This document shows, piece after piece, positions 8,221 through 16,717 of a stretch of DNA of 60,732 bases. The position numbers and the translations under genes are program-made. The DNA lies in the NCBI RefSeq assembly GCF_029813785.1, contig NZ_JARVKY010000036.1, positions 1-60,732 of the forward strand, read 5' to 3'. The notes under the pieces were generated by a model. That model saw only the letters and a list, made by a program, of their open reading frames with translations, did no database searches and had not been told where the DNA came from. Numbering within the stretch: position 1 is the stretch's first letter; each line of letters begins with the position of its first letter. The stretch is from Streptomyces sp. DH41. Its GTDB lineage: Bacteria > Actinomycetota > Actinomycetes > Streptomycetales > Streptomycetaceae.

Positions 8221-8231
8221 CGAAACTTTCG
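8221..8231. promoter_or_regulatory. Xylanase operator, CGAAACTTTCG palindrome
   Basis: The 11-bp palindrome CGAAACTTTCG lies 31 nt before the xylanase ATG. It is preceded by a related TTTCGGAAAGCATTTCG stretch from about 8204. This is the motif reported upstream of Streptomyces xylanase genes as a LacI-family (XlnR/BxlR-type) repressor site (from memory), implying repression relieved by xylo-oligosaccharides. Confidence 0.75.
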
Positions 8232-8261
8232 GAGCACGTACGACGGAATGAGACTCCCCGC

Positions 8262-9404
8262 ATGAGAACCATTCGTTTCGCCACCGTGGCCCTCACCACC
8301 GCCGCCCTGACGCTGCCGCTCGTCGCGGGAACCGCCACGGCCGACCCGTCTTCCGGCCGGCACCACCCCGCACCGCACTCCCACGCCAAGTTCGACCGAC
8401 TGCGCGAGGCCGCCCCCGACGGCTTCTACGTCGGCACCGCCGTGGCGGGCGGCGGCCACCACCTGGAGCAGGACTACCCGGACCCGTTCACCTCGGACAA
8501 GAAGTACCGGAAGGTCCTAGGGCGCCAGTTCAGTTCGGTGTCCCCCGAGAACCAGATGAAGTGGGAGTTCATCCACCCGGAGCGCGACCGGTACGACTTC
8601 GCGGCGGCGGACGCCATCGTCGAGTTCGCCGAGCGCAACCGCCAGGTCGTACGCGGCCACACGCTGCTGTGGCACAGCCAGAACCCGCAGTGGCTGGAGC
8701 AGGGCGACTTCTCCGACGAGGAGCTGCGCGCGATCCTGCGCGAGCACATCACCACCGTCGTCGGCCGGTACGCCGGCCGGATCCAGCAGTGGGACGTCGC
8801 GAACGAGATCTTCGACGACCAGGGCAAGCTTCGCACTCAGGACAACATCTGGATCCGCGAGCTCGGCCCGGGCATCATCGCGGACGCCTTCCGCTGGGTG
8901 CACGAGGCCGACCCGAAGGCCAAGCTGTTCTTCAACGACTTCGGCGTCGAGAGCGTCAACGCCAAGAGCGACGCCTACTACGCCCTCACCCAGGACCTGC
9001 TCCAGCAGGGCGTGCCGGTGGACGGCTTCTCCGTACAGGCACACCTGAGCACGCGGTACGGCTTCCCGGGCGACCTGGAGACGAACCTGAAGCGCTTCGA
9101 CGCGCTGGGCCTGGAAACCGCCGTCACCGAGCTGGACGTACGGATGGACGTGCCGACCGGTGGTGAACCCACCGCCGCGCAGCAGAAGCAGCAGGCCGAC
9201 TACTACCAGCGGGCCCTCTCGGCCTGCCTGGCGGTCGAGGACTGCAACTCGTTCACGATCTGGGGCTTCACCGACAAGTACTCATGGGTGCCGGTGTTCT
9301 TCGAGGGCGAGGGCTACGCCACGGTCATGACCGACGACTTCCACCGCAAGCCCGCCTTCCACGCCCTGCGGCACACCCTGAAGGCGGCGGCACGCAAGCA
9401 CTGA
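8262..9404 (+). CDS. Secreted endo-1,4-beta-xylanase, GH10
   Basis: Hydrolyses xylan backbones outside the cell. The 380-residue precursor starts with a signal peptide (RTIRF, a hydrophobic core VALTTAALTLPLVAG, then a likely cleavage after TATA). The GH10 barrel has the acid/base glutamate in WDVANEIFDD (about residue 181) and the nucleophile glutamate in TAVTELDVRMD (about residue 289). FSSVSPENQMKWE and VRGHTLLWHSQ are family blocks. It ends soon after the barrel, with no carbohydrate-binding module. The palindrome CGAAACTTTCG upstream suggests xylose-linked repression. It is divergent from the P450. Confidence 0.96.
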   Translation: MRTIRFATVALTTAALTLPLVAGTATADPSSGRHHPAPHSHAKFDRLREAAPDGFYVGTAVAGGGHHLEQDYPDPFTSDKKYRKVLGRQFSSVSPENQMKWEFIHPERDRYDFAAADAIVEFAERNRQVVRGHTLLWHSQNPQWLEQGDFSDEELRAILREHITTVVGRYAGRIQQWDVANEIFDDQGKLRTQDNIWIRELGPGIIADAFRWVHEADPKAKLFFNDFGVESVNAKSDAYYALTQDLLQQGVPVDGFSVQAHLSTRYGFPGDLETNLKRFDALGLETAVTELDVRMDVPTGGEPTAAQQKQQADYYQRALSACLAVEDCNSFTIWGFTDKYSWVPVFFEGEGYATVMTDDFHRKPAFHALRHTLKAAARKH

Positions 9405-9425
9405 CGCCTGCCGTCCGCCGGATCC

Positions 9426-9456
9426 GCCGCGGGGCCGTCGCCCCGCACCCCGCGGC
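9426..9456. terminator. GC-rich hairpin between convergent genes
   Basis: GCCGCGGGG and CCCCGCGGC form a 9-bp perfect stem, with an inner GCGGGG/CCCCGC alternative. It lies between the xylanase stop (9404) and the DUF397 stop (9474). It probably terminates both directions; there is no U-tract. Confidence 0.55.
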
Positions 9457-9473
9457 GGGGGCTACCCCCTTGC

Positions 9474-9662
9474 TCACGCCCCTTGCCAGGGGCGCTGTTT
9501 GACGCCCTCTATGAAGACGGCGAAGGAGGGCGCGGAGACGGAGAGCGCGGCGCGGGCGGGAGCCTTGGAGTCGCGGATGGCTATGTGGGTGGCCGACTCC
9601 GCGATCTCGACGCAGGTGTCGCCTTCACCGCCGTCAGAGTACGTGGACTTACGCCAGTTCAT
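9474..9662 (-). CDS. DUF397 small protein, partner of the XRE regulator
   Basis: A 62-residue protein of the actinomycete DUF397 family, opening with the hallmark NWRKSTYSDGGEGDTCVEIAE and then IAIRDSK. Such proteins accompany WhiJ-type XRE regulators. The ATG at 9662 overlaps the TGA of the upstream regulator (TGATG), so translation is coupled. Its role is inferred as a small modulator or antagonist of its regulator, as discussed for whiJ clusters. Confidence 0.9.
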   Translation of the reverse strand: MNWRKSTYSDGGEGDTCVEIAESATHIAIRDSKAPARAALSVSAPSFAVFIEGVKQRPWQGA

Positions 9663-10513
9663 CACAGCTCCTTCGCCAGACGGTGGATGAAGTCGCGGGA
9701 CGCCACGGGGTCCAGCGACGCACCCTCCACCCTACGGATCAGCGACCGCAGTTGGTCCAGTCGAGGTGCGTCATCGATGAAGGCGACCCCGGTGGGTGAG
9801 TCCCGCAGTCCGGTGTCCAGCTGCGGCACAGGCCCGCCCGCGTACATCATCGAGGCTCCCGAGCCTGCGAAACCGTCCTGGTCGGTGGGGATGACACGCA
9901 CAGTGGCGGCACCCTGTTCGATGAGGTCCAGGATCTGCCGTAGTTGGGCGCGAGAGGACTCCCGACTGGAGACCCGGAGGCGTAGTGCCATCTCGTGGAC
10001 AACCGCCTCGTACGGGGTGGGCTTGTCGCCCTCGATGGCGGTACGACGTCTCATCCGGTACTCCACCTTGACGTCTACAGCGTCCTGAGGCAGCCCAGGG
10101 TTCATGTAGGCGAATACCGCTCGGGCGTAGTCCGATGTCTGGAGGAGTCCGGGGACACGGGTGATGACGACGTCCCGGAGGTACGTCGCATGGTGCTCCG
10201 TCTCCGCGACGTCCAGGTTCACCTGCGGCAGTACGCCTCGATACTCCTCCCACCACCCCCGCGTTCGGTCGGTCGCCATGGCAACGAGTGACCCGATCAA
10301 CGCCACGTCGGTGCACGCATAGTTGGCCGCGAGGCGGCGCACGCGTTTGGCGCTCACACCTACCGTGCCGGATTCGATCTGGCTCATCTGCACGGCGTCA
10401 GCCTCAAGCAGGTCTGCGGCCTCTCGGGCCCTCATACCCGTCGCCTCACGCAGTTTGCGCAGCTCAGCGCCCAACCGCACTCTTCGGGCGGTGAGATGCC
10501 TCTTCGGCGGCAA
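9662..10513 (-). CDS. XRE-family regulator with DUF5753 (WhiJ type)
   Basis: A 283-residue DNA-binding protein. An N-terminal helix-turn-helix (LGAELRKLREATGMRAREAADLL, then QMSQIESGTVGVSAKRVRRLA) is followed by the DUF5753 sensor-like domain (ERTRGWWEEY-type TRGWWEEYRGVL, VPGLLQTSDYARAVF, RMRRRTAI, VHEMALRLRV). These hallmarks define the WhiJ-like regulators expanded in Streptomyces. It begins at an unusual TTG (10511-10513), chosen because AAGGAGG lies 6 nt upstream. It is divergent from a HATPase gene and coupled to DUF397, completing the whiJ-type triad. A developmental role is inferred from the family only. Confidence 0.93.
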   Translation of the reverse strand: MPPKRHLTARRVRLGAELRKLREATGMRAREAADLLEADAVQMSQIESGTVGVSAKRVRRLAANYACTDVALIGSLVAMATDRTRGWWEEYRGVLPQVNLDVAETEHHATYLRDVVITRVPGLLQTSDYARAVFAYMNPGLPQDAVDVKVEYRMRRRTAIEGDKPTPYEAVVHEMALRLRVSSRESSRAQLRQILDLIEQGAATVRVIPTDQDGFAGSGASMMYAGGPVPQLDTGLRDSPTGVAFIDDAPRLDQLRSLIRRVEGASLDPVASRDFIHRLAKEL

Positions 10514-10586
10514 GCTGTGCCTCCTTGCTCCGACTCCTCAGGGACGTCCCTCGTTCGAGCGTCAGAATACGGCAGCGGGTTGCAAC

Positions 10587-10602
10587 TTCCTAAGAATAGG
10601 AA
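10587..10602. promoter_or_regulatory. Palindrome in the XRE/HATPase divergent promoter
   Basis: TTCCTA-AGAA-TAGGAA is a 6-bp inverted repeat in an unusually AT-rich patch between the divergent regulator (start 10513) and HATPase gene (start 10740). It is the best candidate operator for autoregulation. Confidence 0.5.
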
Positions 10603-10739
10603 ATACCGTCAGTGACGCGACGCACACGCTGCGAAACACCGGGGCACCGGAAGCGCACCGCTCCGTCCTGTCATGACGGCTGCGGCATCGACACCGCCCG
10701 GCGGCAGCGACACCCCTCCCTCACGAACGGAGTCGACGC

Positions 10740-11174
10740 ATGCCCGAAGACACTTCCTGGGAGTACTCCCTGTACATCCCCAACGATCCCCGCGCCGTCA
10801 CCATCAGTCGCCGAACCCTCCGCCTGATCCTGACCATGCACGGCCTGATCGGCCTCGTCGACGTCGCCGAGCTGCTCGCGGCGGAGCTGGTCGGGAACGC
10901 CGTGCTGCACACCAAGGGTCCTGCGGCACTGCGTGTGCGGTGGTCGGCCGGGGTGTTGCGGATCGGCGCGTGGGACGCCGACCCTGAACCCCCGGACGCT
11001 CCCGCCCGGTTTGCGGACGTGGCCGAGGACGAGAGCGGCCGGGGGCTCGCCCTCGTCAGGGCCTGCTCCGACCTGTGGGGCTGGCAACCGCTCTCCCGGT
11101 TCGGCAACCGGGGCAAGTACGTATGGTGCGAGCTCGGTGCCCCTCAGCCCGGCGTCACCAGCCGGGCCTCGTAG
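10740..11174 (+). CDS. HATPase-domain protein of the RsbW/SpoIIAB type
   Basis: A 144-residue GHKL ATP-binding domain without a kinase phospho-acceptor. The N-box is AAELVGNAVLHTKGPAALRV, the G1 region GAWDADPEPP, and the G2 loop GRGLALVRACSDLWGW. In Streptomyces such orphan HATPases sit beside XRE/DUF397 genes and are considered anti-sigma-like or regulatory. The ATG follows GGAG by 7 nt. The last 31 bp overlap the end of the convergent response regulator. Confidence 0.88.
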   Translation: MPEDTSWEYSLYIPNDPRAVTISRRTLRLILTMHGLIGLVDVAELLAAELVGNAVLHTKGPAALRVRWSAGVLRIGAWDADPEPPDAPARFADVAEDESGRGLALVRACSDLWGWQPLSRFGNRGKYVWCELGAPQPGVTSRAS

Positions 11175-11818
11175 GCGAAGACCGCCGCCTGGGTGCGGTC
11201 CCGCAGGCCCAGCTTCACCAGGACCCGGCTGACGTGTGTCTTGATCGTCGACTCGGCGACCACCAGGCGCTCGGCGATCTCCGAGTTGGACAGGCCCTGC
11301 GCGATGAGGACCAGGACCTCCGTCTCCCGCTCGGTCAGTTCGCCGTACGCCCCCTGCGCCGAGGACAGCGGGCGCGGGCCGTCGGACAGCTTCGAGAACT
11401 CGGTGATCAGACGCTTGGTGACCGAGGGAGCGAGGAGCGCCTCGCCGGCGGCCACCACCCGGACACCGTCGGCGAGCTGACGGGCCGAGGCGTCCTTGAG
11501 GAGAAAGCCGGAGGCACCCGCGCGCAGCGCCTGGTACACGTACTCGTCGAGGTCGAAGGTGGTGAGGACGAGGACCTTCGCCGCGCCGTCCGCCGTGACG
11601 ATCTCCCGCGTCGCCTCGATGCCGTTCAACTCCGGCATACGGATGTCCATCAGGACGACGTCGGGGGCCAGCTCCCGGACGCGGTCGACCGCCTCCCGGC
11701 CGTTGACCGCCTCACCGGCGACCTCGATGCCCGGCATCGCGTTCAACAGGACCGAGAAGCCCTCGCGCACCATCATCTGGTCGTCGGCGATCAGGACCCG
11801 AATCGGGTGGTCAGTCAT
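11144..11818 (-). CDS. NarL/LuxR-type response regulator (pair 1)
   Basis: A 224-residue two-component regulator. The receiver domain begins IRVLIADDQMMVREG, with the phospho-acceptor Asp in DVVLMDIRMPELNG and the conserved Lys in GFLLKDA. The C-terminal LuxR helix-turn-helix is LTERETEVLVLIAQGLSNSEIAERL...STIKTHVSRVLVKLGLRDR. Its ATG overlaps the stop of the upstream kinase (ATGA), so the two are coupled. It is the last gene of a four-gene operon with a closely similar second pair. Confidence 0.95.
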   Translation of the reverse strand: MTDHPIRVLIADDQMMVREGFSVLLNAMPGIEVAGEAVNGREAVDRVRELAPDVVLMDIRMPELNGIEATREIVTADGAAKVLVLTTFDLDEYVYQALRAGASGFLLKDASARQLADGVRVVAAGEALLAPSVTKRLITEFSKLSDGPRPLSSAQGAYGELTERETEVLVLIAQGLSNSEIAERLVVAESTIKTHVSRVLVKLGLRDRTQAAVFAYEARLVTPG

Positions 11819-13239
11819 GCTTCACCTTCGGTCCGCGCGGTGACCGGCAGGAACACCGCCACCTCGTAACCCCCGTCGTCGGTGGGGCCCGCCGTCATCT
11901 CACCGTCCAGCATCGACACGCGCTCGCGCATGCCGGTGATGCCGTGCCCGGCGCCCGGCGAAGGCTTGACCAGGGAGGGCTGGGGCATCGAACCGTTCAC
12001 GATCCGAAGGCCCAGGCCGCCCAGGACGTAGGAGACCTCGACGCGGGCGGTCGCGCCGGGCGCGTGCCGCAGGGAGTTGCTCAGTGCCTCCTGCACGATC
12101 CGGTACGCCGACAGCTCCACACCGGGCGGCAGCTCGCGCACCGCGCCCGTCACCGCCTTGTCCACGGCCAGGCCCGCCTCGCGCACGTTGGCAAGCAGGG
12201 CGTCCAGGTCGGTGAGCGTCGGCTGGGGGGCGTCCGGGGCCTCGTAGTCCTCGGCACGGACGACTCCGAGGACACGGCGCAGCTCGGTGAGAGCGGCCAC
12301 CGCGTTCTCCCGGATGGTGGCGAAGGCGCGCTCCAGCTCCTCCGGCGGATTCTCCACCCGGTAGGGCGCGGCCTCCGCCTGGATGGCGACCACCGACATG
12401 TGGTGGGCCACCACGTCGTGCAGCTCGCGGGCGATGGTGGTGCGCTCCTCCAGCGCGGTGCGGCGGGAGCGTTCGTGCGCCGTGACGGTCTGCTGGGCGG
12501 TCACCTCCTGCTGGGCGATGTGCCGAATGTGCCAGAGGCAGACCAGGAGCAGGGCGAACGCGGACGTCACCATCATGGGGCCGCTGTTCGTGTAGTAGTA
12601 CGACCCGCCGAAGAAGACGTCCGAGAGGAAGGCGTACACGGTCGTCAGGACCCACATCCAGACAGCGGTGCGGGGCCGGGTGCGCAGCGCCACGACGATC
12701 ACGACCGTGAGATGGGAGATGAACGCGCCGGGCATCCACGGCCACTCCAATCCGTTGCCGCTGATGAGCGCGATCAGCGGGGTCACGACGAGCGACAACC
12801 AGAACGCGCCGATCGGCCGGACCAGCGTGGCGGCCACCGGGAGAGCGCACAGTACGCCGGTCACCAGGGCCGGTAGGTCACCGCCTGGCAGGCTGCCCCC
12901 CACCGCGCCGACGACCAGGGCGAGCAGCGCGATCCCACCCACCACCGCGTGCGGGAGGTACCGCGCGTCCGCCCTCAGCCGGCCGGGCAGCCGACGGACG
13001 AACGGACCGTCCGTATGCCGAGGCGGCAGCAAACGGTAGGCGAAGGGGTCATGGAACATGTCTTGGCGCAGTCCCCGCAGGGCGTTCCGGAACAACCGGT
13101 ATTCCTGGCTTCGGGTCGCGTACCCGTGCTGCTGGTGAGTCGTCTCGGTCACGTTCACACGGTAGGCCGACCAGGCGTGGGCGGTCGTCCCCGCCGAGAC
13201 GGGTTCCCGGGCATCCGTCTCAGGTACTACGTGGGCCAC
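11815..13239 (-). CDS. Membrane sensor histidine kinase, HisKA_3 (pair 1)
   Basis: A 474-residue NarX/DesK-type kinase. About six membrane spans occupy residues ~90-235 (AVVGGIALLALVVGAVGG, LVTGVLCALPVAATLV, FISHLTVVIVVALRT, TSAFALLLVCLWHI). A dimerisation segment follows with the phospho-acceptor His in TTIARELHDVVAHHMS, then a HATPase domain ending GHGITGMRERVSMLDG. The GTG at 13239 follows GAGGAG at about 10 nt and 14 nt after the stop of the previous regulator, so a long basic N-terminus is retained. It is coupled to its regulator by ATGA. The stimulus is unknown. Confidence 0.93.
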   Translation of the reverse strand: MAHVVPETDAREPVSAGTTAHAWSAYRVNVTETTHQQHGYATRSQEYRLFRNALRGLRQDMFHDPFAYRLLPPRHTDGPFVRRLPGRLRADARYLPHAVVGGIALLALVVGAVGGSLPGGDLPALVTGVLCALPVAATLVRPIGAFWLSLVVTPLIALISGNGLEWPWMPGAFISHLTVVIVVALRTRPRTAVWMWVLTTVYAFLSDVFFGGSYYYTNSGPMMVTSAFALLLVCLWHIRHIAQQEVTAQQTVTAHERSRRTALEERTTIARELHDVVAHHMSVVAIQAEAAPYRVENPPEELERAFATIRENAVAALTELRRVLGVVRAEDYEAPDAPQPTLTDLDALLANVREAGLAVDKAVTGAVRELPPGVELSAYRIVQEALSNSLRHAPGATARVEVSYVLGGLGLRIVNGSMPQPSLVKPSPGAGHGITGMRERVSMLDGEMTAGPTDDGGYEVAVFLPVTARTEGEA

Positions 13240-13252
13240 TAACCGTCGCTCC

Positions 13253-13939
13253 TCAGTACCCCGAGGGCCGCACCAACCCCGACTCGTACGCGAACACCGC
13301 CGCCTGCGTCCGGTCCCTGAGCCCCAGCTTCACCAAAATCCGGCCGACGTGCGTCTTCACGGTCTGCTCGGCGACGACCAGTCGCTTGGCGATCTCCGCG
13401 TTGGACAGGCCCTGCGCGATCAGGGCGAGCACCTCGGTCTCCCGCTCGGTCAGATCCCCGACGCGGTCCTTCAGTGGCGCGCGCGGCCGGTCGTCCAGCC
13501 GGGAGAACTCGGCGATCAGCCGCCGCGTGACGCCCGGCGCGAGCAACGCGTCCCCTGCCGCCACCACCCGGACCGCCTCGGCGAGCTGGTCGGCGGAGGC
13601 GTCCTTCAGCATGAACCCGGACGCGCCGGCCCGCAGCGCCTCGTACACGTACTCGTCGAGGTCGAAGGTGGTCAGCACCAGCACTCTGATCTCCGGGGTC
13701 GCCCCGGTGATGCGACGGGTGGCCTCGATACCGCCCAGCTCGGGCATGCGGATGTCCATCAGGACGACGTCCGGGGCCAGCTCGGCGACCTTGGCCACGG
13801 CGTCCAGGCCGTCCACCGCCTGCCCGATCACCTCGATGTCGGGCTGGGTGTTGAGCAGCACGGTGAAACCCTGCCGGACCATCTGCTGGTCGTCGGCGAT
13901 CAGCACGCGGATCACGCGGCCGTTGCTGCTGGTCGTCAT
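13253..13939 (-). CDS. NarL/LuxR-type response regulator (pair 2)
   Basis: A 228-residue regulator with receiver Asp in DVVLMDIRMPELGG, Lys in GFMLKDA and LuxR helix-turn-helix LTERETEVLALIAQGLSNAEIAKRL. It is highly similar to pair 1 along its full length (same LVLTTFDLDEYVY and RDRTQAAVFAYE blocks), so the pairs arose by duplication. The start overlaps the stop of its kinase (ATGA). Its stop is 13 nt before the next kinase start, which places both pairs on one transcript. Confidence 0.95.
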   Translation of the reverse strand: MTTSSNGRVIRVLIADDQQMVRQGFTVLLNTQPDIEVIGQAVDGLDAVAKVAELAPDVVLMDIRMPELGGIEATRRITGATPEIRVLVLTTFDLDEYVYEALRAGASGFMLKDASADQLAEAVRVVAAGDALLAPGVTRRLIAEFSRLDDRPRAPLKDRVGDLTERETEVLALIAQGLSNAEIAKRLVVAEQTVKTHVGRILVKLGLRDRTQAAVFAYESGLVRPSGY

Positions 13940-15321
13940 CGGGTGTCGTCCTCGGTGGAGTTGCGGGTGGAGTCATCGGTGGAGTCATGAGCGGGATGGT
14001 CGGATGGAGGATGGTCGGGGGCGGAGTCGTGGGCAGGAAGGTCGGGGCCGTCGGTCGGCAGGAACGCCGCCACCTGGTAGCCGCCGTCCGGCAACGAGTG
14101 CACCGTCAGCGAGCCGTCGAGCATTGCCACCCGCTCCCGCATGCCGAGCAGCCCGTGCCCCGCTCCGTGCGACGGTGCCGGGGCCCGCGTCGGACGGGTG
14201 TTGGTCACATCCACGCGCAGCCCGATCGGAAGGTACGTGAGGTGGACCCGGGCGGTCGCGCCGGGCGCGTGCCGCAGCACGTTGCTCAGGGCCTCCTGCA
14301 CGATCCGGTACGCCGACAGCTCCACACCGGGCGGCAGGGGTCTGCGCGTCCCGCTCGTCTCGGTGGTGACGGTCAGCCCGGCGGCCCGGGTGTTCTCCAC
14401 CAGCGCGTCGAGCCGGTCCAGCGTGGGTTGCGGGGCGTGTGGGGCGACATCTTCCCTGTCGGACGTCTCCAGTGGCCCGGGGTGCTCGGAACGCAGCACG
14501 CCCAGCACCCGGCGCAGCTCGGTGAGGGCCTCCAGCGCGTTCTGCCGGATGCCCGCGAGGTTCTCCTTCAGCTCGTCCGACGGGTTCTCCACGAGGAGGG
14601 GGGCGACCTGGGCCTGGATGGAGATCACCGACATGTGGTGGGCGACCACGTCGTGCAGCTCGCGCGCGATGCGGCCGCGCTCCTCCAGCAGGGTGCGCCG
14701 GGCTCTCTCCTCGGCGGTGAGGGAGGTCTGCTCCGCGAGTTCCGTGCGGGCCTCGCGGCGTCCGCGCAGGGCGGTGCCGAGCACCACGGCGACCGCGAAC
14801 AGGATGACGGCGAGTTGGCCGGTCGGCTGGTAGTTCTGCCCGCCCACCACGCCCTGCACGAGGTAGGTGGTGAGCGCGGTCAGGCCCAGCGCCTCCACGG
14901 AGATCCGGGTACGGACCCGTAGGGCGAGCAGCAGCAGGACAAACAGGTGCGCGATGATCCCGGCGACCGGCCAGGGCCAGGTGAACTCGTCGCCGCCCGC
15001 CACCATTTCGGCCCGTACGGCGAAGGCTCCCACCAGTATGGCCGCCATCGACAGCCACCAGGCCGCGACCGGCCGCCACAGCGCCAGCACCATCGCGCCG
15101 GCCTGGCCGAGGGCGATCAGGAAGGCGAAGCCGGAGTCGACCCCGCCGTTGTCACTGAGCTGGGCCGCGTCACCGAGCAGCACGCCGAGGGCGGCCAGAC
15201 AGACGACTCCGTGCGGGAGCCAGAGCAGCCACACCGACGGGGGCAGCGGGTCCACCCGCCAGGTCCACAAGTCGTCGTGCAGCACCCGCAGCACGTGCTG
15301 GACCCGGCCTCCCGCTCTCAT
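13936..15321 (-). CDS. Membrane sensor histidine kinase, HisKA_3 (pair 2)
   Basis: A 461-residue sensor kinase heading the four-gene operon. Hydrophobic spans fill about residues 30-180 (LPHGVVCLAALGVLLG, FLIALGQAGAMVLALW, GIIAHLFVLLLLALRV, LAVILFAVAVVLGTAL). The phospho-acceptor His is in GRIARELHDVVAHHMS and the ATPase end is GHGLLGMRERVAMLDG. The tail after the kinase is repetitive and acidic/His-rich (HDSAPDHPPSDHPAHDSTDDS), encoded by a short repeat near 13950-14035. ATG 15321 was chosen because GGGGGAA lies 8 nt upstream; upstream starts at 15363 or 15438 are possible. Confidence 0.92.
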   Translation of the reverse strand: MRAGGRVQHVLRVLHDDLWTWRVDPLPPSVWLLWLPHGVVCLAALGVLLGDAAQLSDNGGVDSGFAFLIALGQAGAMVLALWRPVAAWWLSMAAILVGAFAVRAEMVAGGDEFTWPWPVAGIIAHLFVLLLLALRVRTRISVEALGLTALTTYLVQGVVGGQNYQPTGQLAVILFAVAVVLGTALRGRREARTELAEQTSLTAEERARRTLLEERGRIARELHDVVAHHMSVISIQAQVAPLLVENPSDELKENLAGIRQNALEALTELRRVLGVLRSEHPGPLETSDREDVAPHAPQPTLDRLDALVENTRAAGLTVTTETSGTRRPLPPGVELSAYRIVQEALSNVLRHAPGATARVHLTYLPIGLRVDVTNTRPTRAPAPSHGAGHGLLGMRERVAMLDGSLTVHSLPDGGYQVAAFLPTDGPDLPAHDSAPDHPPSDHPAHDSTDDSTRNSTEDDTR

Positions 15322-15355
15322 CTGCCGGTTCCCCCGTCGCTTCACACGGCCCACC

Positions 15356-16717
15356 CTAGACATGACGTGCACCCGCCGCTCCCGTCCGGCCCGGCGTGCG
15401 ATGCTCCCGGACGACCCGGGAGCGGCGCCGACCGCCACCGCGCTCGAAGGAGCGAAAGGCGGCCCAGCAACCAGCCAGGGCCAGCGCGAACACCGGGAGC
15501 CACGCGAGCCGGGCCACGACCCAGTCCAGCCCCTCGGGGAGCGTGTGCAGGCCGGGCAGACGGCCCATGAGGAGGCCGGTGGCCGTGGTCGCCATCAACG
15601 CGGTCTGGTGCCACAGGAAGATCGTCATCGCGGAGAGGTTGACCAGCGCGACCGCCGCCCACGCCATGGGCCGCCGCATCGCGCGGCCCAGCCGCTCGCG
15701 CAGCAGCAGCGCGAGACCGCACTGCGCCAGACCGAAGGTGACGGCGGCCAGCGTCGGCGGGTTGAGGTTCGATATCTCGGCGCCGGGAACGCCGACCATC
15801 GACGCCGGATAGCCCGCCCAGGCGACGAGGGCCGCGGTCGCCGCCGTACCGCCGGTGAGCAGGAGCCGGCCCGCGCGGCGGTGGTCCAGTTCGCCGCGGG
15901 TCCAGGCGGCGCCCAGGGTGTAGGGGACCAGCCAGCCGGCGGCGAGGTTGATCCAGCCGAGCCAGGAGGGAGCGCCGAAACCGAAGCGCAGCAGGTCCAC
16001 ATGGAGGACGACGGCCAGCGGCCACAGCGGGTGCAGCCGGGTCAGGAGTGGAGTCGCCGCGGTCAGCGCGGCGAAGACGAGGAGGAACCACAGCGGGGAC
16101 AGGGCCAGCTTCACCAGGGTGTGGATGGTCATGAACTCCGCGCCCGTCAGCAGCAGCAGCGCCGCCGTCACCGTCCACAGGGTGAGGACGGCCGCGACCG
16201 GGCGGAACAGTCTGGACAGCCGGGCGGACAGCCAGCGGCCGTAGGACGTGCCGCGGGCTCTGGCCGACGCGTAGCCGTGGGTGGCGACATGACCGCCGAC
16301 CAGGAAGAACACGGCGAGGGTCTGGAAGACCCAGGAGACCGGGGAGAACCAGGGCATGTCCTGCAGCGGGCTGGCCGCGTGCAGGCTGTTGCCGTCGGCG
16401 ACCAAGGCCGTCACCAGCCAGTGGCCGAGGACCACGCCGAGGATGGCGACGGCACGCAGGGCATCGACGGCCCGGTCCCGCGACGCGGGCGTGGCGGCGT
16501 CGATCCGGGCGGCGGCGCGGCGCAGCTCCCGCCCGGGGGCGGCCCGGCGCAGCGCCTGACTGGAGGCGGTCCGGCGCAGCTCCCGTCCGGGGGCGGTCCA
16601 GCGCAGCTCCCGTCCGGGTGTGGCTCGGCTCAGTCTCCTGCGGTCGGCGGGTCCGCGCCGCCGGCCCGGCGCGGCGTGTGGAGGACTCGGTCGTGTCGCT
16701 CGGGTCGTGTCAGTCAT
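15356..16717 (-). CDS. Membrane acyltransferase family 3 protein
   Basis: A 453-residue integral membrane protein with about ten spans. The acyltransferase-3 opening is RAVDALRAVAILGVVLGHWLV (about residues 83-103), where the histidine is the catalytic candidate; FFLVGGHVATHGY and FLWHQTALM are further family blocks. These enzymes acylate exported sugars, peptidoglycan or antibiotics. The first 75 residues are an arginine-rich tail made of four imperfect repeats of PGRELRRTA, encoded by a ~27-bp repeat around 16510-16630. It overlaps the upstream hydrolase gene by 8 bp, so both probably share an operon. Confidence 0.85.
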   Translation of the reverse strand: MTDTTRATRPSPPHAAPGRRRGPADRRRLSRATPGRELRWTAPGRELRRTASSQALRRAAPGRELRRAAARIDAATPASRDRAVDALRAVAILGVVLGHWLVTALVADGNSLHAASPLQDMPWFSPVSWVFQTLAVFFLVGGHVATHGYASARARGTSYGRWLSARLSRLFRPVAAVLTLWTVTAALLLLTGAEFMTIHTLVKLALSPLWFLLVFAALTAATPLLTRLHPLWPLAVVLHVDLLRFGFGAPSWLGWINLAAGWLVPYTLGAAWTRGELDHRRAGRLLLTGGTAATAALVAWAGYPASMVGVPGAEISNLNPPTLAAVTFGLAQCGLALLLRERLGRAMRRPMAWAAVALVNLSAMTIFLWHQTALMATTATGLLMGRLPGLHTLPEGLDWVVARLAWLPVFALALAGCWAAFRSFERGGGRRRSRVVREHRTPGRTGAAGARHV

